Below are positions 36,240 to 44,886 of a stretch of DNA of 64,000 nucleotides, piece by piece. The stretch comes from Thermomonas sp. XSG (GTDB lineage Bacteria > Pseudomonadota > Gammaproteobacteria > Xanthomonadales > Xanthomonadaceae). Location: positions 496,001 through 560,000 of the forward strand of contig NZ_CP061497.1 of NCBI RefSeq assembly GCF_014678725.1, given 5' to 3'. Every line of letters begins with the position of its first letter. Positions within the stretch are counted from its first letter, which is position 1. Made by a program: the position numbers and the translations under genes. The notes beneath the pieces are model-generated. The model ran no database searches, was not told the DNA's origin, and saw only the letters and a program-made list of their open reading frames with translations.

Positions 36240-36761
36240 TCACAGCTTGGGACTACGGTAGATGACATCGGATTGCAGGACCACCATCGCACGCCCGTCG
36301 GTATTGGTGCGTGCGGTGATGCGGAACAGCGGTCCGCGATTGGTGGTCTCCGACCCCGGGATGACGCCGGTGGTCTCCATGGCAGTGGTGTTTTCGCCCA
36401 GATACTCGATCCAATACTGGGTTGCCACGCCACGGAGGGTGGGGCCCGCGCGCCACCCCGCGGCGGATTCCGCGGTGTAGGAAGGGCAGATACCATCGCT
36501 CGCGCAGTCGGCGGCGGTAGGCACCGTGGTGCGCCATTTGGGCGCTGCTGCCAAGTTGGCCCGAGCAGTTGCAAGCGCGTTCTCCACCGCCTGCGTAGCC
36601 AAGCTGCGGTCGCGTAGATTGGCGCTCATGCGCTCCTGCATCGCGGAGCTGCGCAGCACCGCCACGCCAAGCACCGACATCACCACCAGCAACAACAGGA
36701 CTACGAGCAGCGAGATGCCCCGTTGCCGCCGGTTGCCCCGAAAAGACTGGACGTTCTTCAT
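36240..36761 (-). CDS. pilX: Minor pilin assembly protein PilX
   Basis: 173 residues. PilX N-terminal pattern: RQRGISLLVVLLLLVVMSVLG (prepilin-like hydrophobic helix without Glu5-type FTLIE), followed by SSAMQERMSANLRDRSLATQAVENAL typical of the PilX_N domain (ERMSANLRDRSLA is diagnostic). Inner-membrane/pilus-tip minor pilin. The start overlaps the pilW stop (ATGA) and the stop abuts pilY1. Confidence 0.9.
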   Translation of the reverse strand: MKNVQSFRGNRRQRGISLLVVLLLLVVMSVLGVAVLRSSAMQERMSANLRDRSLATQAVENALATARANLAAAPKWRTTVPTAADCASDGICPSYTAESAAGWRAGPTLRGVATQYWIEYLGENTTAMETTGVIPGSETTNRGPLFRITARTNTDGRAMVVLQSDVIYRSPKL

Positions 36762-37615
36762 AGACTGCGATTCCTGATACTGGCGGTAGAAGCCACGTTT
36801 CGGTTCACGATGTCGTTCTCACCAGGGGCTTTGGAGGGCATCACCGCCCGCATGGGCATGAACATGCGCACGGCATCCACCGACTGGAAATCCGTGGGCG
36901 CAGCGACATACACCGCGGGGTTGCCGTTGGCCGCCTGGTGGTAGGTCACGTCCAGCCGCTGCACCCCCTCAGCCACTTCCTGGTCACCGCCGCCATTGCG
37001 GTTGACGTACAGCGAATTGCCGGTGGCGCCGCCGTTGGCCTTCACATGCCAGCGGTTATTACGGAAGCGCGCGATGGAGATGCTGGCCGGATCGCCATAT
37101 TCGGTAAGCGCCGGGTCGAACTCCAATGCTGCCGTAAACGTAACGGTTTGCCCGGCAATCGAGGCGATCTGGGCAAACCCGGTCATGGCCGCATTGCACA
37201 CCATGACGCGGTCACCCACCTTGAAAATGTCACTCGCCTGGGGCGCGCTTTCCACCAACGTGACCGCGGACGCGGACGCCGTTTTCACCCGGTACGACAG
37301 GTCATCCGCCGACACCGTGGTGAGCTCGGTTGCGCTGCCGGAAAGGGGGGTCTTGAATGACGTGCTCATCGCGTCCAACCCCAGCACCGAAGCTTCTGCG
37401 GAGCAGGCGGAACTTCCGGTGGACCGCACATCCTTGGAGAGCAATTCGTAGGCCACGCGCGCGTTTTCCTGCACACGGTTCTGTCCATCGCTGGCATTGA
37501 ACGTGCGCAGATTGGACTGGAACACGGCGACAGCCGCACCCAGCACAAGAAGACCCAGCACCATGGCAACCATCAATTCGATCAGACCGAAGCCTGCTTG
37601 CTTTCCCCTGCTCAT
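36758..37615 (-). CDS. pilW: Minor pilin PilW
   Basis: 285 residues. Prepilin leader MSRGKQAG then FGLIELMVAMVLGLLVLGA (cleavage site G|F, Glu5), followed by the PilW helix FQSNLRTFNASDGQNRVQENARVAYELL (short part diagnostic: QNRVQENARVAYELLSKD). The globular beta-rich part ends near TDFQSVDAVRMF. Part of the tip-priming complex with FimT/FimU, PilV, PilX and PilY1. Overlaps both neighbours by 4 bases. Confidence 0.92.
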   Translation of the reverse strand: MSRGKQAGFGLIELMVAMVLGLLVLGAAVAVFQSNLRTFNASDGQNRVQENARVAYELLSKDVRSTGSSACSAEASVLGLDAMSTSFKTPLSGSATELTTVSADDLSYRVKTASASAVTLVESAPQASDIFKVGDRVMVCNAAMTGFAQIASIAGQTVTFTAALEFDPALTEYGDPASISIARFRNNRWHVKANGGATGNSLYVNRNGGGDQEVAEGVQRLDVTYHQAANGNPAVYVAAPTDFQSVDAVRMFMPMRAVMPSKAPGENDIVNRNVASTASIRNRSL

Positions 37616-38082
37616 ATGCGCGCCTCCGTCACCACCGTCCGGGTTTGAGCCCCCCCTGCGCGGCGGTCATCCCACTGGACGGTGACGGTATACACGCCAC
37701 CTGCCTGGGTGATGCTGCCGCAGGTGGTGGTGTCGCCAGCGCCCGTGCCGATGGTGGCCTTGAGCTGCGTCACCCAGTTATTGAGATCGTTTGATGCGAG
37801 CGAGCCGCCAGCAGCAGGCACCGTTGCGCAAGCGGCGGTGCCATTGAAGACATAGGCCGCCGCATTCAGCCGGTTGGCGCGCATCGCCTCGATAATGGAG
37901 TTTGCGGCCATCACCGCTTGGCTGCTTTCCAATGAGCCTTGCCCACCGCGCAGGGCCAATGCCTGCATGGAGGCCACACCCAGCATGCCCACCGCCAGCA
38001 CCACCACGGCAACGAGGACTTCGATCAAGCTCATGCCGCGGATGTGCCGGGGGAGAGATTTCAATTGGGTGGGGGTTTTCAT
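37612..38082 (-). CDS. pilV: Minor pilin PilV
   Basis: 156 residues. Prepilin signature RGMSLIEVLVAVVVLAVGMLG with leader MKTPTQLKSLPRHIRG, then GVASMQALALRGGQGSLESSQAV typical of PilV (MQALALRGGQ diagnostic). Start ATG 38082 overlaps the fimT stop by 4 bases, as does its stop with pilW. Position second in the operon matches P. aeruginosa fimU-pilVWXY1E order. Confidence 0.92.
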   Translation of the reverse strand: MKTPTQLKSLPRHIRGMSLIEVLVAVVVLAVGMLGVASMQALALRGGQGSLESSQAVMAANSIIEAMRANRLNAAAYVFNGTAACATVPAAGGSLASNDLNNWVTQLKATIGTGAGDTTTCGSITQAGGVYTVTVQWDDRRAGGAQTRTVVTEARI

Positions 38083-38579
38083 GAACAGGTCACCTTTTTC
38101 ACCGAGATCACACCACTGATCTGCACACATACATAGCGCGAGTGCCCGGCCACCGAGACTTGGAGTTGCTGCGCGCTGTCCGCGACGCCAGAGGCCCGGA
38201 ACTGTATCCCGGCCGCCGCCCCAGAAACTTGCACGCTGCCCGGCATGGAAATCTCACGCACCAGTTCCGTGGTGGCGGCATTGGCCGGATCCTGCCAATA
38301 CACCACCATCCGGCTTGCGGAAGCGGCGCAGCTGGTTCCGGACGCGGAAGCACAGGCGATGATGCGCTGGTTGCGCTTCAAGGCCTCCGACCGGGCTAGT
38401 TGCAGCGCCCCGGTCACCTCTTCCGACGCCCCGCGAACCCGACTGTTGTTGATCATGTCGGTCATGGCAGGCACGGCGACGACCGCGATGATGCCCAGGA
38501 CCGCGACGGTCACCATCAGCTCCACCAAGGTGAAGCCGCGCGAGCCGCGGTGCAGCGGGTGTGGGTACAGGTGTGACAA
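38079..38579 (-). CDS. fimT: Minor pilin FimT/FimU (GspH-like)
   Basis: About 166 residues. Class III signal SRGFTLVELMVTVAVLGIIAV, followed by PAMTDMINNSRVRGASEEVTGALQLARSEALKRNQ (diagnostic: LQLARSEALKRNQ), characteristic of GspH/FimT. No ATG gives a sensible leader. TTG 38579 is proposed because GGGAGGGG lies 7 bases upstream, giving a leader of about 17 residues (MSHLYPHPLHRGSRG). FimT-type minor pilins prime pilus assembly, and FimT of Legionella and xanthomonads binds DNA in transformation. First gene of the operon, divergent from a histidine kinase. Confidence 0.85.
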   Translation of the reverse strand: MSHLYPHPLHRGSRGFTLVELMVTVAVLGIIAVVAVPAMTDMINNSRVRGASEEVTGALQLARSEALKRNQRIIACASASGTSCAASASRMVVYWQDPANAATTELVREISMPGSVQVSGAAAGIQFRASGVADSAQQLQVSVAGHSRYVCVQISGVISVKKVTCS

Positions 38580-38754
38580 CGTGGCGCCCCTCCCAGTTTG
38601 GCGAGTCAACCTTATCCATCGTGCCACGGGGTTGCCAGTCAGGACCGACGGGCGGGCACTCGCCGGGGGCAGGCGGTGGGTGGCCGCACCCCTTAGCCAG
38701 GTCAGCCCCCCCATTGTCGCCTCTGCTACCCTGAGGAAAAGCCGCCGACCCGCC
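38580..38754. promoter_or_regulatory. Divergent promoter region, fimT operon / AlgZ-like kinase
   Basis: 175 bases between the two proposed TTG starts; must hold promoters in both directions. I searched by eye for the P. aeruginosa AlgR box CCGTTCGTC and its complement and did not find it. No clear sigma-70 hexamers assigned. Confidence 0.45.
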
Positions 38755-39759
38755 TTGAACGCCTCCCCGGATCCCCTTGCCGCGCTCTGGCGCCCGCCCG
38801 CCCTTCTCGGCGTGATGCTGGGTGGCGAGGCATTGGCGGCAATCCTTGCCCTGGCCCCCGCCGAGAGCAGCGAGCGCCTGGTGCAGTTCGGGCTGGCCTC
38901 ACTGGGCATCCAGTGGGTGGCCTTGGGCACGCTCTGCGCACTGTATCTCCTGCGCAACCGCCTCGGCCGACTGCCACCGATGACGTTGGCCTGGGTCTGC
39001 CTAGGCTTGTTCCTGGCAATGAGCCTGCTGGTGTCGATGGCGGCCTGGAGCGTGCTGGCCGTGGGCGGACTCGGTGACGGCAGCCGCCAGGCCTTCGTCC
39101 TGCGCACGCTGGCGATCGCGCTGGTGGTGGGCCTGATCGGTCTGGTCAGCTATCAGAACTACTGGCGTTCACGACGGCTGGCAGTGCGCGCCAAGCAGCT
39201 GGAGCTGGAAGCACTGCAGGCGCGGATCCGCCCGCACTTCCTGTTCAACACGCTCAATACCGGCGCGGCGCTGGTGCATGCGCGACCGGACGAGGCGGAG
39301 CGCGTGCTGCTGGATCTGGCCGACCTGTTCCGAAGCGCACTGCGCGGCCCGCAGCTGATCCCGCTGGCGGAAGAACTGGCGTTGACCCGCCGCTACCTGG
39401 AAATCGAAGCCCTGCGCTTCGGGCCGCGCTTGCAGCTGACCTGGGATTTGCCGGAAACGTTGCCGGAAGTGCCGGTGCCCTCGCTGTCGATCCAGCCGCT
39501 GGCGGAGAACGCGATCCGCCACGGCATAGAGCGCCTGCCCTCGGGCGGCCGGCTGGAGGTCGCAGTCCGTCCGGGCGAGGACGCGATCGAAATCGTCATC
39601 ACCAACGACCTGCCCGCAGTCGAAAGCAGCCACAAGGGCCACGCGATCGGACTCGCCTCGGCGCGCGAGCGGGTGCAGGCGATGACCGGGGGACGCGGGC
39701 GGATCGATGCCTCGGTGGAGGACGGGCGGTACGTGGCGCGGATGCACCTGCCCGCTTGA
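38755..39759 (+). CDS. LytS/AlgZ(FimS)-type membrane sensor histidine kinase
   Basis: About 334 residues. Several N-terminal membrane helices (about 14-135), then the His_kinase (PF06580-type) domain. The phospho-acceptor is His161 in ARIRPHFLFNTLN, the N box is ENAIRHGIE and the G-box-like region is AIGLASARERV. This is the AlgZ/FimS class that phosphorylates LytTR-type regulators such as AlgR. Start proposed at TTG 38755 (MNASPDPLAALW), because no ATG precedes the first helices in frame; the ATG inside the first helix would truncate it. No response regulator follows. It is divergent from the minor-pilin operon. Confidence 0.83.
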   Translation: MNASPDPLAALWRPPALLGVMLGGEALAAILALAPAESSERLVQFGLASLGIQWVALGTLCALYLLRNRLGRLPPMTLAWVCLGLFLAMSLLVSMAAWSVLAVGGLGDGSRQAFVLRTLAIALVVGLIGLVSYQNYWRSRRLAVRAKQLELEALQARIRPHFLFNTLNTGAALVHARPDEAERVLLDLADLFRSALRGPQLIPLAEELALTRRYLEIEALRFGPRLQLTWDLPETLPEVPVPSLSIQPLAENAIRHGIERLPSGGRLEVAVRPGEDAIEIVITNDLPAVESSHKGHAIGLASARERVQAMTGGRGRIDASVEDGRYVARMHLPA

Positions 39760-39780
39760 ACCACCCTCACGCTTGGCAAG

Positions 39781-39809
39781 GACGGCGGCCGCACCGGGGG
39801 ACCGCCGTC
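39781..39809. terminator. Possible hairpin between convergent genes
   Basis: 8-bp stem GACGGCGG (39781-39788) and CCGCCGTC (39802-39809), between the kinase stop and the convergent ppnN stop. Long loop, no T tract. Confidence 0.35.
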
Positions 39810-39841
39810 GGAAATCGGCACCACGTGCCGCAACGCAGTCG

Positions 39842-41251
39842 TCAGGCAACCACGCGGTAACAGGGTTTGTACTCGCCCGAGATCTTCATCCGGCGCTGCT
39901 CCACGAACGCGCGCAGCAGCGCGTCCAGCGCGAGCATGATGTCCGGATCACCGTGGATCTCGAACGGCCCATGCGCTTCGATCCGGCGCATGCCATCTTC
40001 CTTGACGTTACCGGCGACGATGCCAGAGAACGCGCGGCGCAGGTCGGCCGCCAGTTCATGCGGCTTGCGCCCGTGGTGGAGGTCCAGCCCCGCCATCAGC
40101 TCGTGGGTGGGCACGAACGGCTGCTGGAACTCCAGCGGCACATCGATGCCCCAGTTGAAGAAGAAGGAATCCTTCTGCGCGATGCGCTGTTCCTTGACCT
40201 TGCGGATGCCCATGTCCATGCGCTTGGCCACGCGCGCGGGATCGGCCACGATGATTTCGTAGAGCCGGGCCGCATCGTCGCCCAGCGTCAGGCGGATGAA
40301 CCTGTCGATCTGCTCGAAGTACGGCGCGGCGCCGGTGGGCCCGGTCAGGATCAGCGGGAAGCGCAGGTGCGCGTTTTCCTCGCGCAGCAGGATCCCGAGC
40401 AGGTACAGGATTTCCTCGGCCGTGCCGACACCGCCGGGGAACACCACGATGCCGTGGCCCATGCGGACGAAGGCCTCGAGGCGCTTCTCGATGTCCGGCA
40501 TGATCACCAGGTGGTTGACGATGGGGTTGGGCGACTCGGCGGCGATGATGCCCGGCTCGGTGACGCCGATGTAGCGTGTGCGGCGGCGACGCTGCTTGGC
40601 ATGGGCGATGGTGGCGCCCTTCATCGGCCCCTTCATCGCGCCCGGGCCGCAGCCGGTGCAGATGTCCATCCCGCGCAGGCCCAGCTCGTAGCCCACCTGC
40701 TTGGTGTACTTGTATTCCTCCTGCCCGATCGAGTGGCCGCCCCAGCACACCACCAGGTTGGGATCTGCAGGATGCAGCACGCGCGCATTGCGCAGCAGCC
40801 GGAACACCGCATCGGTGATGCCTGAGGAGGTGTTCAGCTCCTCGTCGCCGTTGAGGTCGATGGCGGTGAACGCGAGATCGCGCACCACAGCGAACAGCAG
40901 TTCGGCCACGCCCGCGATGATCTGGTCGTCGACGAAGGCCATCGCCGGGGCATTGGTGAGCTCGATGCGCACCCCGCGGTCCTGCTGGCGCACCTGGATG
41001 TCGAAGTCGGGATACAGCTCCTGCGCAGCGCGCGGATCGTCCGAGGCGCTGCCGGAAGTCAGCACCGCCAGCGCGCAGCGGCGCAACAGGTCGTGCAGGC
41101 CACCGGCGGACGCATCGCGCAGGCGCGCGACTTCCTCGCGCGACAGCACGTCCAGCGCGCCACGCGGATAGATGTGCGTGGAGACGGTAGGGAGAGTGGG
41201 GGTAAAGGGGATGGCCGCGCCCTGCGGCAAGGTGGTGGTCGTATCGTTCAT
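39842..41251 (-). CDS. ppnN: Nucleotide 5'-monophosphate nucleosidase PpnN (LOG family)
   Basis: 469 residues. PpnN (YgdH) type: the LOG-family motifs CGPGAMKGPMKGA (201-213) and PGGVGTAEE (272-280) cleave the N-glycosidic bond of purine and pyrimidine monophosphates. Extra N- and C-terminal domains distinguish the long PpnN from plant-like LOGs. E. coli PpnN is stimulated by (p)ppGpp. Conserved NTSSGITDAVFRLLRNARVLHPADPNLVVCWGGHSI region (diagnostic WGGHSIGQEEYKYTK). Monocistronic by context. Confidence 0.92.
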   Translation of the reverse strand: MNDTTTTLPQGAAIPFTPTLPTVSTHIYPRGALDVLSREEVARLRDASAGGLHDLLRRCALAVLTSGSASDDPRAAQELYPDFDIQVRQQDRGVRIELTNAPAMAFVDDQIIAGVAELLFAVVRDLAFTAIDLNGDEELNTSSGITDAVFRLLRNARVLHPADPNLVVCWGGHSIGQEEYKYTKQVGYELGLRGMDICTGCGPGAMKGPMKGATIAHAKQRRRRTRYIGVTEPGIIAAESPNPIVNHLVIMPDIEKRLEAFVRMGHGIVVFPGGVGTAEEILYLLGILLREENAHLRFPLILTGPTGAAPYFEQIDRFIRLTLGDDAARLYEIIVADPARVAKRMDMGIRKVKEQRIAQKDSFFFNWGIDVPLEFQQPFVPTHELMAGLDLHHGRKPHELAADLRRAFSGIVAGNVKEDGMRRIEAHGPFEIHGDPDIMLALDALLRAFVEQRRMKISGEYKPCYRVVA

Positions 41252-41335
41252 GCAGCCAGTCTAGCGCGCGGCTGCGGATCCGGTCAGGGGGCAGCGACGA
41301 TGCGGCGCCCAGCCTGCGCACGCCCCCGCCAAAAG

Positions 41336-41363
41336 CAAACGGCCGGGTTGCCCCGGCCGTTTG
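41336..41363 (-). terminator. Intrinsic terminator of Oar-like receptor gene
   Basis: 12-bp perfect stem CAAACGGCCGGG (41336-41347) with its complement (41352-41363), 4-base loop, 21 bases beyond the receptor stop. Core matches the sodB terminator at 47402-47425. Confidence 0.8.
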
Positions 41364-41384
41364 ATCTGCAACAGCCGATTGCTA

Positions 41385-44300
41385 TCAGAACTGGTAGCGA
41401 ACGGTCAGCAACGCCTGCCAGCGCGAAATCACGCGGGACGGATTGGCGTAGGAGTCGTAGACGCCGAACTCCTGCCACGCCGGCGAAGCGGCGGTGCCGA
41501 GGTCGTAGACATACTTGCCGTTGGTGACGCCACTGACGTAGGCGAGGCGACGGGTCCCGAAGAAGCCCAGGCCATCCTGCTGCCCCCAGTCCTTGTTGAC
41601 CATGTTCAGGAAGTTGTAGATGTCCAGGCGGACGACGACCTTGTTGCCCTTGAAGAAGCCGGGCAGCTCCTGCTGGAAGCCGACGTCGAGCTGGTTGATC
41701 CACGGCTGGTGCGAGGAATTGCGCTCGGCGATCTGGCCGCGACGCGAGCTCAGGTACGGATCGCTGTCGATGAAGGCCTGGAAGGCCTGGATCTGCGCGG
41801 CGGTCGTGCCGGCCTTGTACGACACGATCGGGTCGTTGGCCAGCGGGATGTAGGCCAGGTCGACGTTGTTGATGCTGTCGCCGTTCACGTCGGTACCGAA
41901 CGTCCAGCTGTACGGCAGGCCATTGCGGCCGTTGTAGTACATAGAGACGGTGGTCTTGTAATCACCGAAGAACGCATGCTCCCAGCTCATCGACGCCTTC
42001 ACCGACAGGGGCACGTCGAATCGCGCCGTCGACTCGATGGAGTCGTTCGGATTCACGCGGGCCACGTAGTTGTAGTTCGAGATGGCGCGCGAAGCGGTAC
42101 CCGGCGTGACGTCGGTGCTGTGCGTCTGGGTGATGCTGAAGTTGCCGCGGAACCCGTTGGACAGGGCCTTCGTCAGCGAGAAGGTGATCGAATCCGACTT
42201 GCCCTTGTTGGTGTTGGTCAGCAGCGTGGACTGGTAATCGAGTTCGCGGAACGAACCATTGTTCTTGCTGCTGCCATAACCCGCCGTCCAGTACGAATCA
42301 CGCCCGTCCGGCAGCGTGCCGTTCGGCGTGCCGATGTTCGGCAGCTTGTAGTCGATGGCGTTCTTGGACTTGATGTGCTGGTACTCGATGCTTCCGGTCA
42401 GGCCCCACCAAGGCAGTTCGGCATCGAAGCCCAGCGCGAACTTCCAGGCGCCCGGCATCTTGAAGTCCGGATCAAGCACGTCGATCGTGCAGCGCGCATT
42501 GGTGGCGCACACGCCGGCCTGGACGTTGGTCGGACCCGGCTGGTTGGCCGGATCGGGGTTGAACGGGTCGGCGACCGGATTGGTGCCGTTGTAGCCCTTC
42601 GGCGAGACCACGCCGTTGTTCGCATACGGGTTGGTCAGCCACACGTAGGGCGCGACCGTCTGGAACAGGCCGACGCCGCCACGCAGCTGCATCTGGCGCT
42701 CGCTGTCGAAGGTGTAATTGAAGGCGAAGCGCGGTTCGAACACCTTGTTCTTCGAGCCCAGCGTACTGGCGCTGGTGTAACCGAAGCGGCTCTCCCACAC
42801 CGGCGCGCCCGGCGTGGCGCCCGGGGCCGTGTTGGTGGCGCTCTGCAGCGCAACCGGCGGCGCGTGGTCTGCCTTCGGCAGGTTGACGCGCACGCCGAAC
42901 ACCAGCGACAGGTTATCGGTGGCCTGCCAGGTATCCTGCAGGAACGGGCTGACCTGGGTGTACTTCCAGGTACCGGCGCTGTCGGCGAGGCTCACGCCCG
43001 CCGGCAGGTAGTTCTTGGTGAAGAAGCCGTAGTTCTTGGCAAGGATCTCGTCGACGGGCGTGCCGTTGCCGTTCTTGTCGTAGAACCCGTAGGAACCGTT
43101 CAGCAGCGAGCCGAACACGTTGCCCACTTCGTTGCTCAGGAAGTCGACGCCACCCTTGATGACGTGGTCGCCGGCGTAATAGGTGCCGGACAACGTGCCG
43201 CTGATGCGCTTGCTGGCAATCGAGTTCTCGTGGCGGAAACGGTCTTCGCCGCCAATCACCCACGGCGCCCTGCTGTTCTGGGGCGTGGCGTTGCAGTCGG
43301 CGGCCACCGCGGTGAAGCAGGCGAAGACCTCGGGCTGGTTGACGGCCGCGCCGTTGTTCACGTTGTACTTCTGGTAACCGATCTTCAGCTCCGTGCTGAA
43401 GTTCTCGGTCCAGTCGCTGAACAGCTGGACGGAATAGTTGTCCGTCTTGTTGGCGCTGGTGTACCAGTTGCTGGGCAGGATGGCGCTGATGTCACGCACG
43501 TACGAGCTGTACGGGGTCGGCCGGGTTTCTTCGGTGCGCTGGAAGGTGAAGCTGGCGCGCTGGCTGTCGTTGATGTTCCAGTCCAGCTTGGCCAGGGTGC
43601 GCTTGTTCTTCAGCGACACCGCGCCAGCGTCGCCGTAGGTGCCCGCGTCGATGCCGATGGCATCAAACGCACTCGCGACGTCGTTGACCTGCTGGGAAGT
43701 CAGCTTGCCGCTGCTGACCGCGTCGGTGCCGACGCCGGCAAGGCCGCTGATTTCCTGTTCCTCGTAGGAGCCGAAGAAGAACAGCCGGTCCTTGATGATC
43801 GGGCCGCCGAAGGTGGCACCCTTGGTTTCGTTCTTGTCGAAGCCCTTGTAGGCCGGACCACCGAGGCGGCCCACCATGCTACTGGCATCGGTCAGGGTGT
43901 AGTACACCGACCCGCGGAAATCGTTGGTGCCCGACTTGGTGACCGCATTGATGTTCGCGCCGACGGAATCGGAGGTCACGTCGAACTCGGTGACCTTGAT
44001 GTCATAGGCGGCGATGGTGTCGGGGGAAATCGGCGAGCCGGTGAAGCCCAGGCCGTTGGCGTTCAGGCCGAACGGGTCGTTCACCGACAGGCCATCGACG
44101 CTGATCGTGTTGTAGCGGTTGTTCTGGCCGGCCACGGAGATCGAACCGTCGTTCTGGTCGGTTACGGTGACGCGCGGATCCAGACGGGCGATGTCGTCCA
44201 GCGAACGGTTGCCGCTCACCGCGGTCTCCAGCTGGCGGCCGCTGATGGATGTGCCCATGCCCTTGTTGTTCGCGTCGAACAGGTAGTCGCCGGCATTGCC

Positions 44301-44681
44301 GATCACCTGCACGGTCTCGATGTTGGTGATCGCCGCGCCCAGGGTCGCGTTGACGGTGCTCACCTGGTTGAGCGTCAGGTAGACGTTTTCCTCGGTCTTG
44401 CTGCCCTCGCCCGCCTTGTTGACGACGATGGTGTACGGGCCGCCCACGCGCAGGCCACGGGCGTTGTAGCGGCCGCTGGCATCGGTGGTGGCACGGCTGA
44501 CCGTGCCCGACTCGACGTGGGTGATGATGATTTCGGCGCCCGCAACGGGCTGGCCGCCGGCCGAGACGACTTGGCCACCGACGCCGGCGGAGGTGCTCTG
44601 GGCGAAAACGGGAGCCGCAGCGAGCGCGACCATCAGGCCCAGCGACAGCTTGGAGAGCCGGGCGCGGTTCGGATGCTTCAT
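41385..44681 (-). CDS. Oar-like TonB-dependent receptor with carboxypeptidase-regulatory domain
   Basis: About 1098 residues. Signal peptide ends after AAAPVFA (residue 27). Residues about 30-115 form a carboxypeptidase-D regulatory-like beta sandwich (GGQVVSAGGQPVAGAEIII, ATTDASGRYNARGL). Next come a plug domain (NRSLDDIARLDPRVTV, NRYNTISVDGLSVNDPFGLN) and a large beta-barrel ending WQALLTVRYQF with terminal Phe. This architecture is that of Oar-type receptors, common in xanthomonads, with unknown ligands; some take peptides or polymers or carry OmpA-like roles. ATG 44681 has AGAGG 6 bases upstream. Lies alone; no transporter or enzyme partner adjacent. Confidence 0.92.
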   Translation of the reverse strand: MKHPNRARLSKLSLGLMVALAAAPVFAQSTSAGVGGQVVSAGGQPVAGAEIIITHVESGTVSRATTDASGRYNARGLRVGGPYTIVVNKAGEGSKTEENVYLTLNQVSTVNATLGAAITNIETVQVIGNAGDYLFDANNKGMGTSISGRQLETAVSGNRSLDDIARLDPRVTVTDQNDGSISVAGQNNRYNTISVDGLSVNDPFGLNANGLGFTGSPISPDTIAAYDIKVTEFDVTSDSVGANINAVTKSGTNDFRGSVYYTLTDASSMVGRLGGPAYKGFDKNETKGATFGGPIIKDRLFFFGSYEEQEISGLAGVGTDAVSSGKLTSQQVNDVASAFDAIGIDAGTYGDAGAVSLKNKRTLAKLDWNINDSQRASFTFQRTEETRPTPYSSYVRDISAILPSNWYTSANKTDNYSVQLFSDWTENFSTELKIGYQKYNVNNGAAVNQPEVFACFTAVAADCNATPQNSRAPWVIGGEDRFRHENSIASKRISGTLSGTYYAGDHVIKGGVDFLSNEVGNVFGSLLNGSYGFYDKNGNGTPVDEILAKNYGFFTKNYLPAGVSLADSAGTWKYTQVSPFLQDTWQATDNLSLVFGVRVNLPKADHAPPVALQSATNTAPGATPGAPVWESRFGYTSASTLGSKNKVFEPRFAFNYTFDSERQMQLRGGVGLFQTVAPYVWLTNPYANNGVVSPKGYNGTNPVADPFNPDPANQPGPTNVQAGVCATNARCTIDVLDPDFKMPGAWKFALGFDAELPWWGLTGSIEYQHIKSKNAIDYKLPNIGTPNGTLPDGRDSYWTAGYGSSKNNGSFRELDYQSTLLTNTNKGKSDSITFSLTKALSNGFRGNFSITQTHSTDVTPGTASRAISNYNYVARVNPNDSIESTARFDVPLSVKASMSWEHAFFGDYKTTVSMYYNGRNGLPYSWTFGTDVNGDSINNVDLAYIPLANDPIVSYKAGTTAAQIQAFQAFIDSDPYLSSRRGQIAERNSSHQPWINQLDVGFQQELPGFFKGNKVVVRLDIYNFLNMVNKDWGQQDGLGFFGTRRLAYVSGVTNGKYVYDLGTAASPAWQEFGVYDSYANPSRVISRWQALLTVRYQF

Positions 44682-44886
44682 GGTATGACCTCTGAGGATG
44701 GAGAAATGACGACGGGCTATGAACGGCAACTGCCGGCACGCCCGTCATGCGACGGTTGTCGGCATTTTCGTGGGGCTCCCGCCGCCGTACCATGGCGCAC
44801 GGGATTACCAAAGTTTAACACGGTAGCCAGACCGCATGACCGCGCCATGACAGCGGCGTGACCGGCTGCCACCGGTGGACGGAAGC
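44682..44886. other. Intergenic region upstream of Oar-like receptor
   Basis: 205 bases between the receptor start and the MarC stop. It contains an AT-richer patch around 44807-44824 (CAAAGTTTAACACGG) that may hold the receptor promoter. No operator or riboswitch recognised. Confidence 0.4.

Noticed and set aside
34700-36243. Separate gene or pseudogene in the low-GC part of pilY1
   Set aside because: The frame is continuous from the signal peptide and MIDAS motif through to the beta-propeller, so it is one protein with a divergent module.
41361-44861. 1166-codon open frame on the plus strand across the Oar-like receptor
   Set aside because: Low-complexity Val/Arg/Gly/His composition without any family signature; the minus strand is a clear TonB-dependent receptor.
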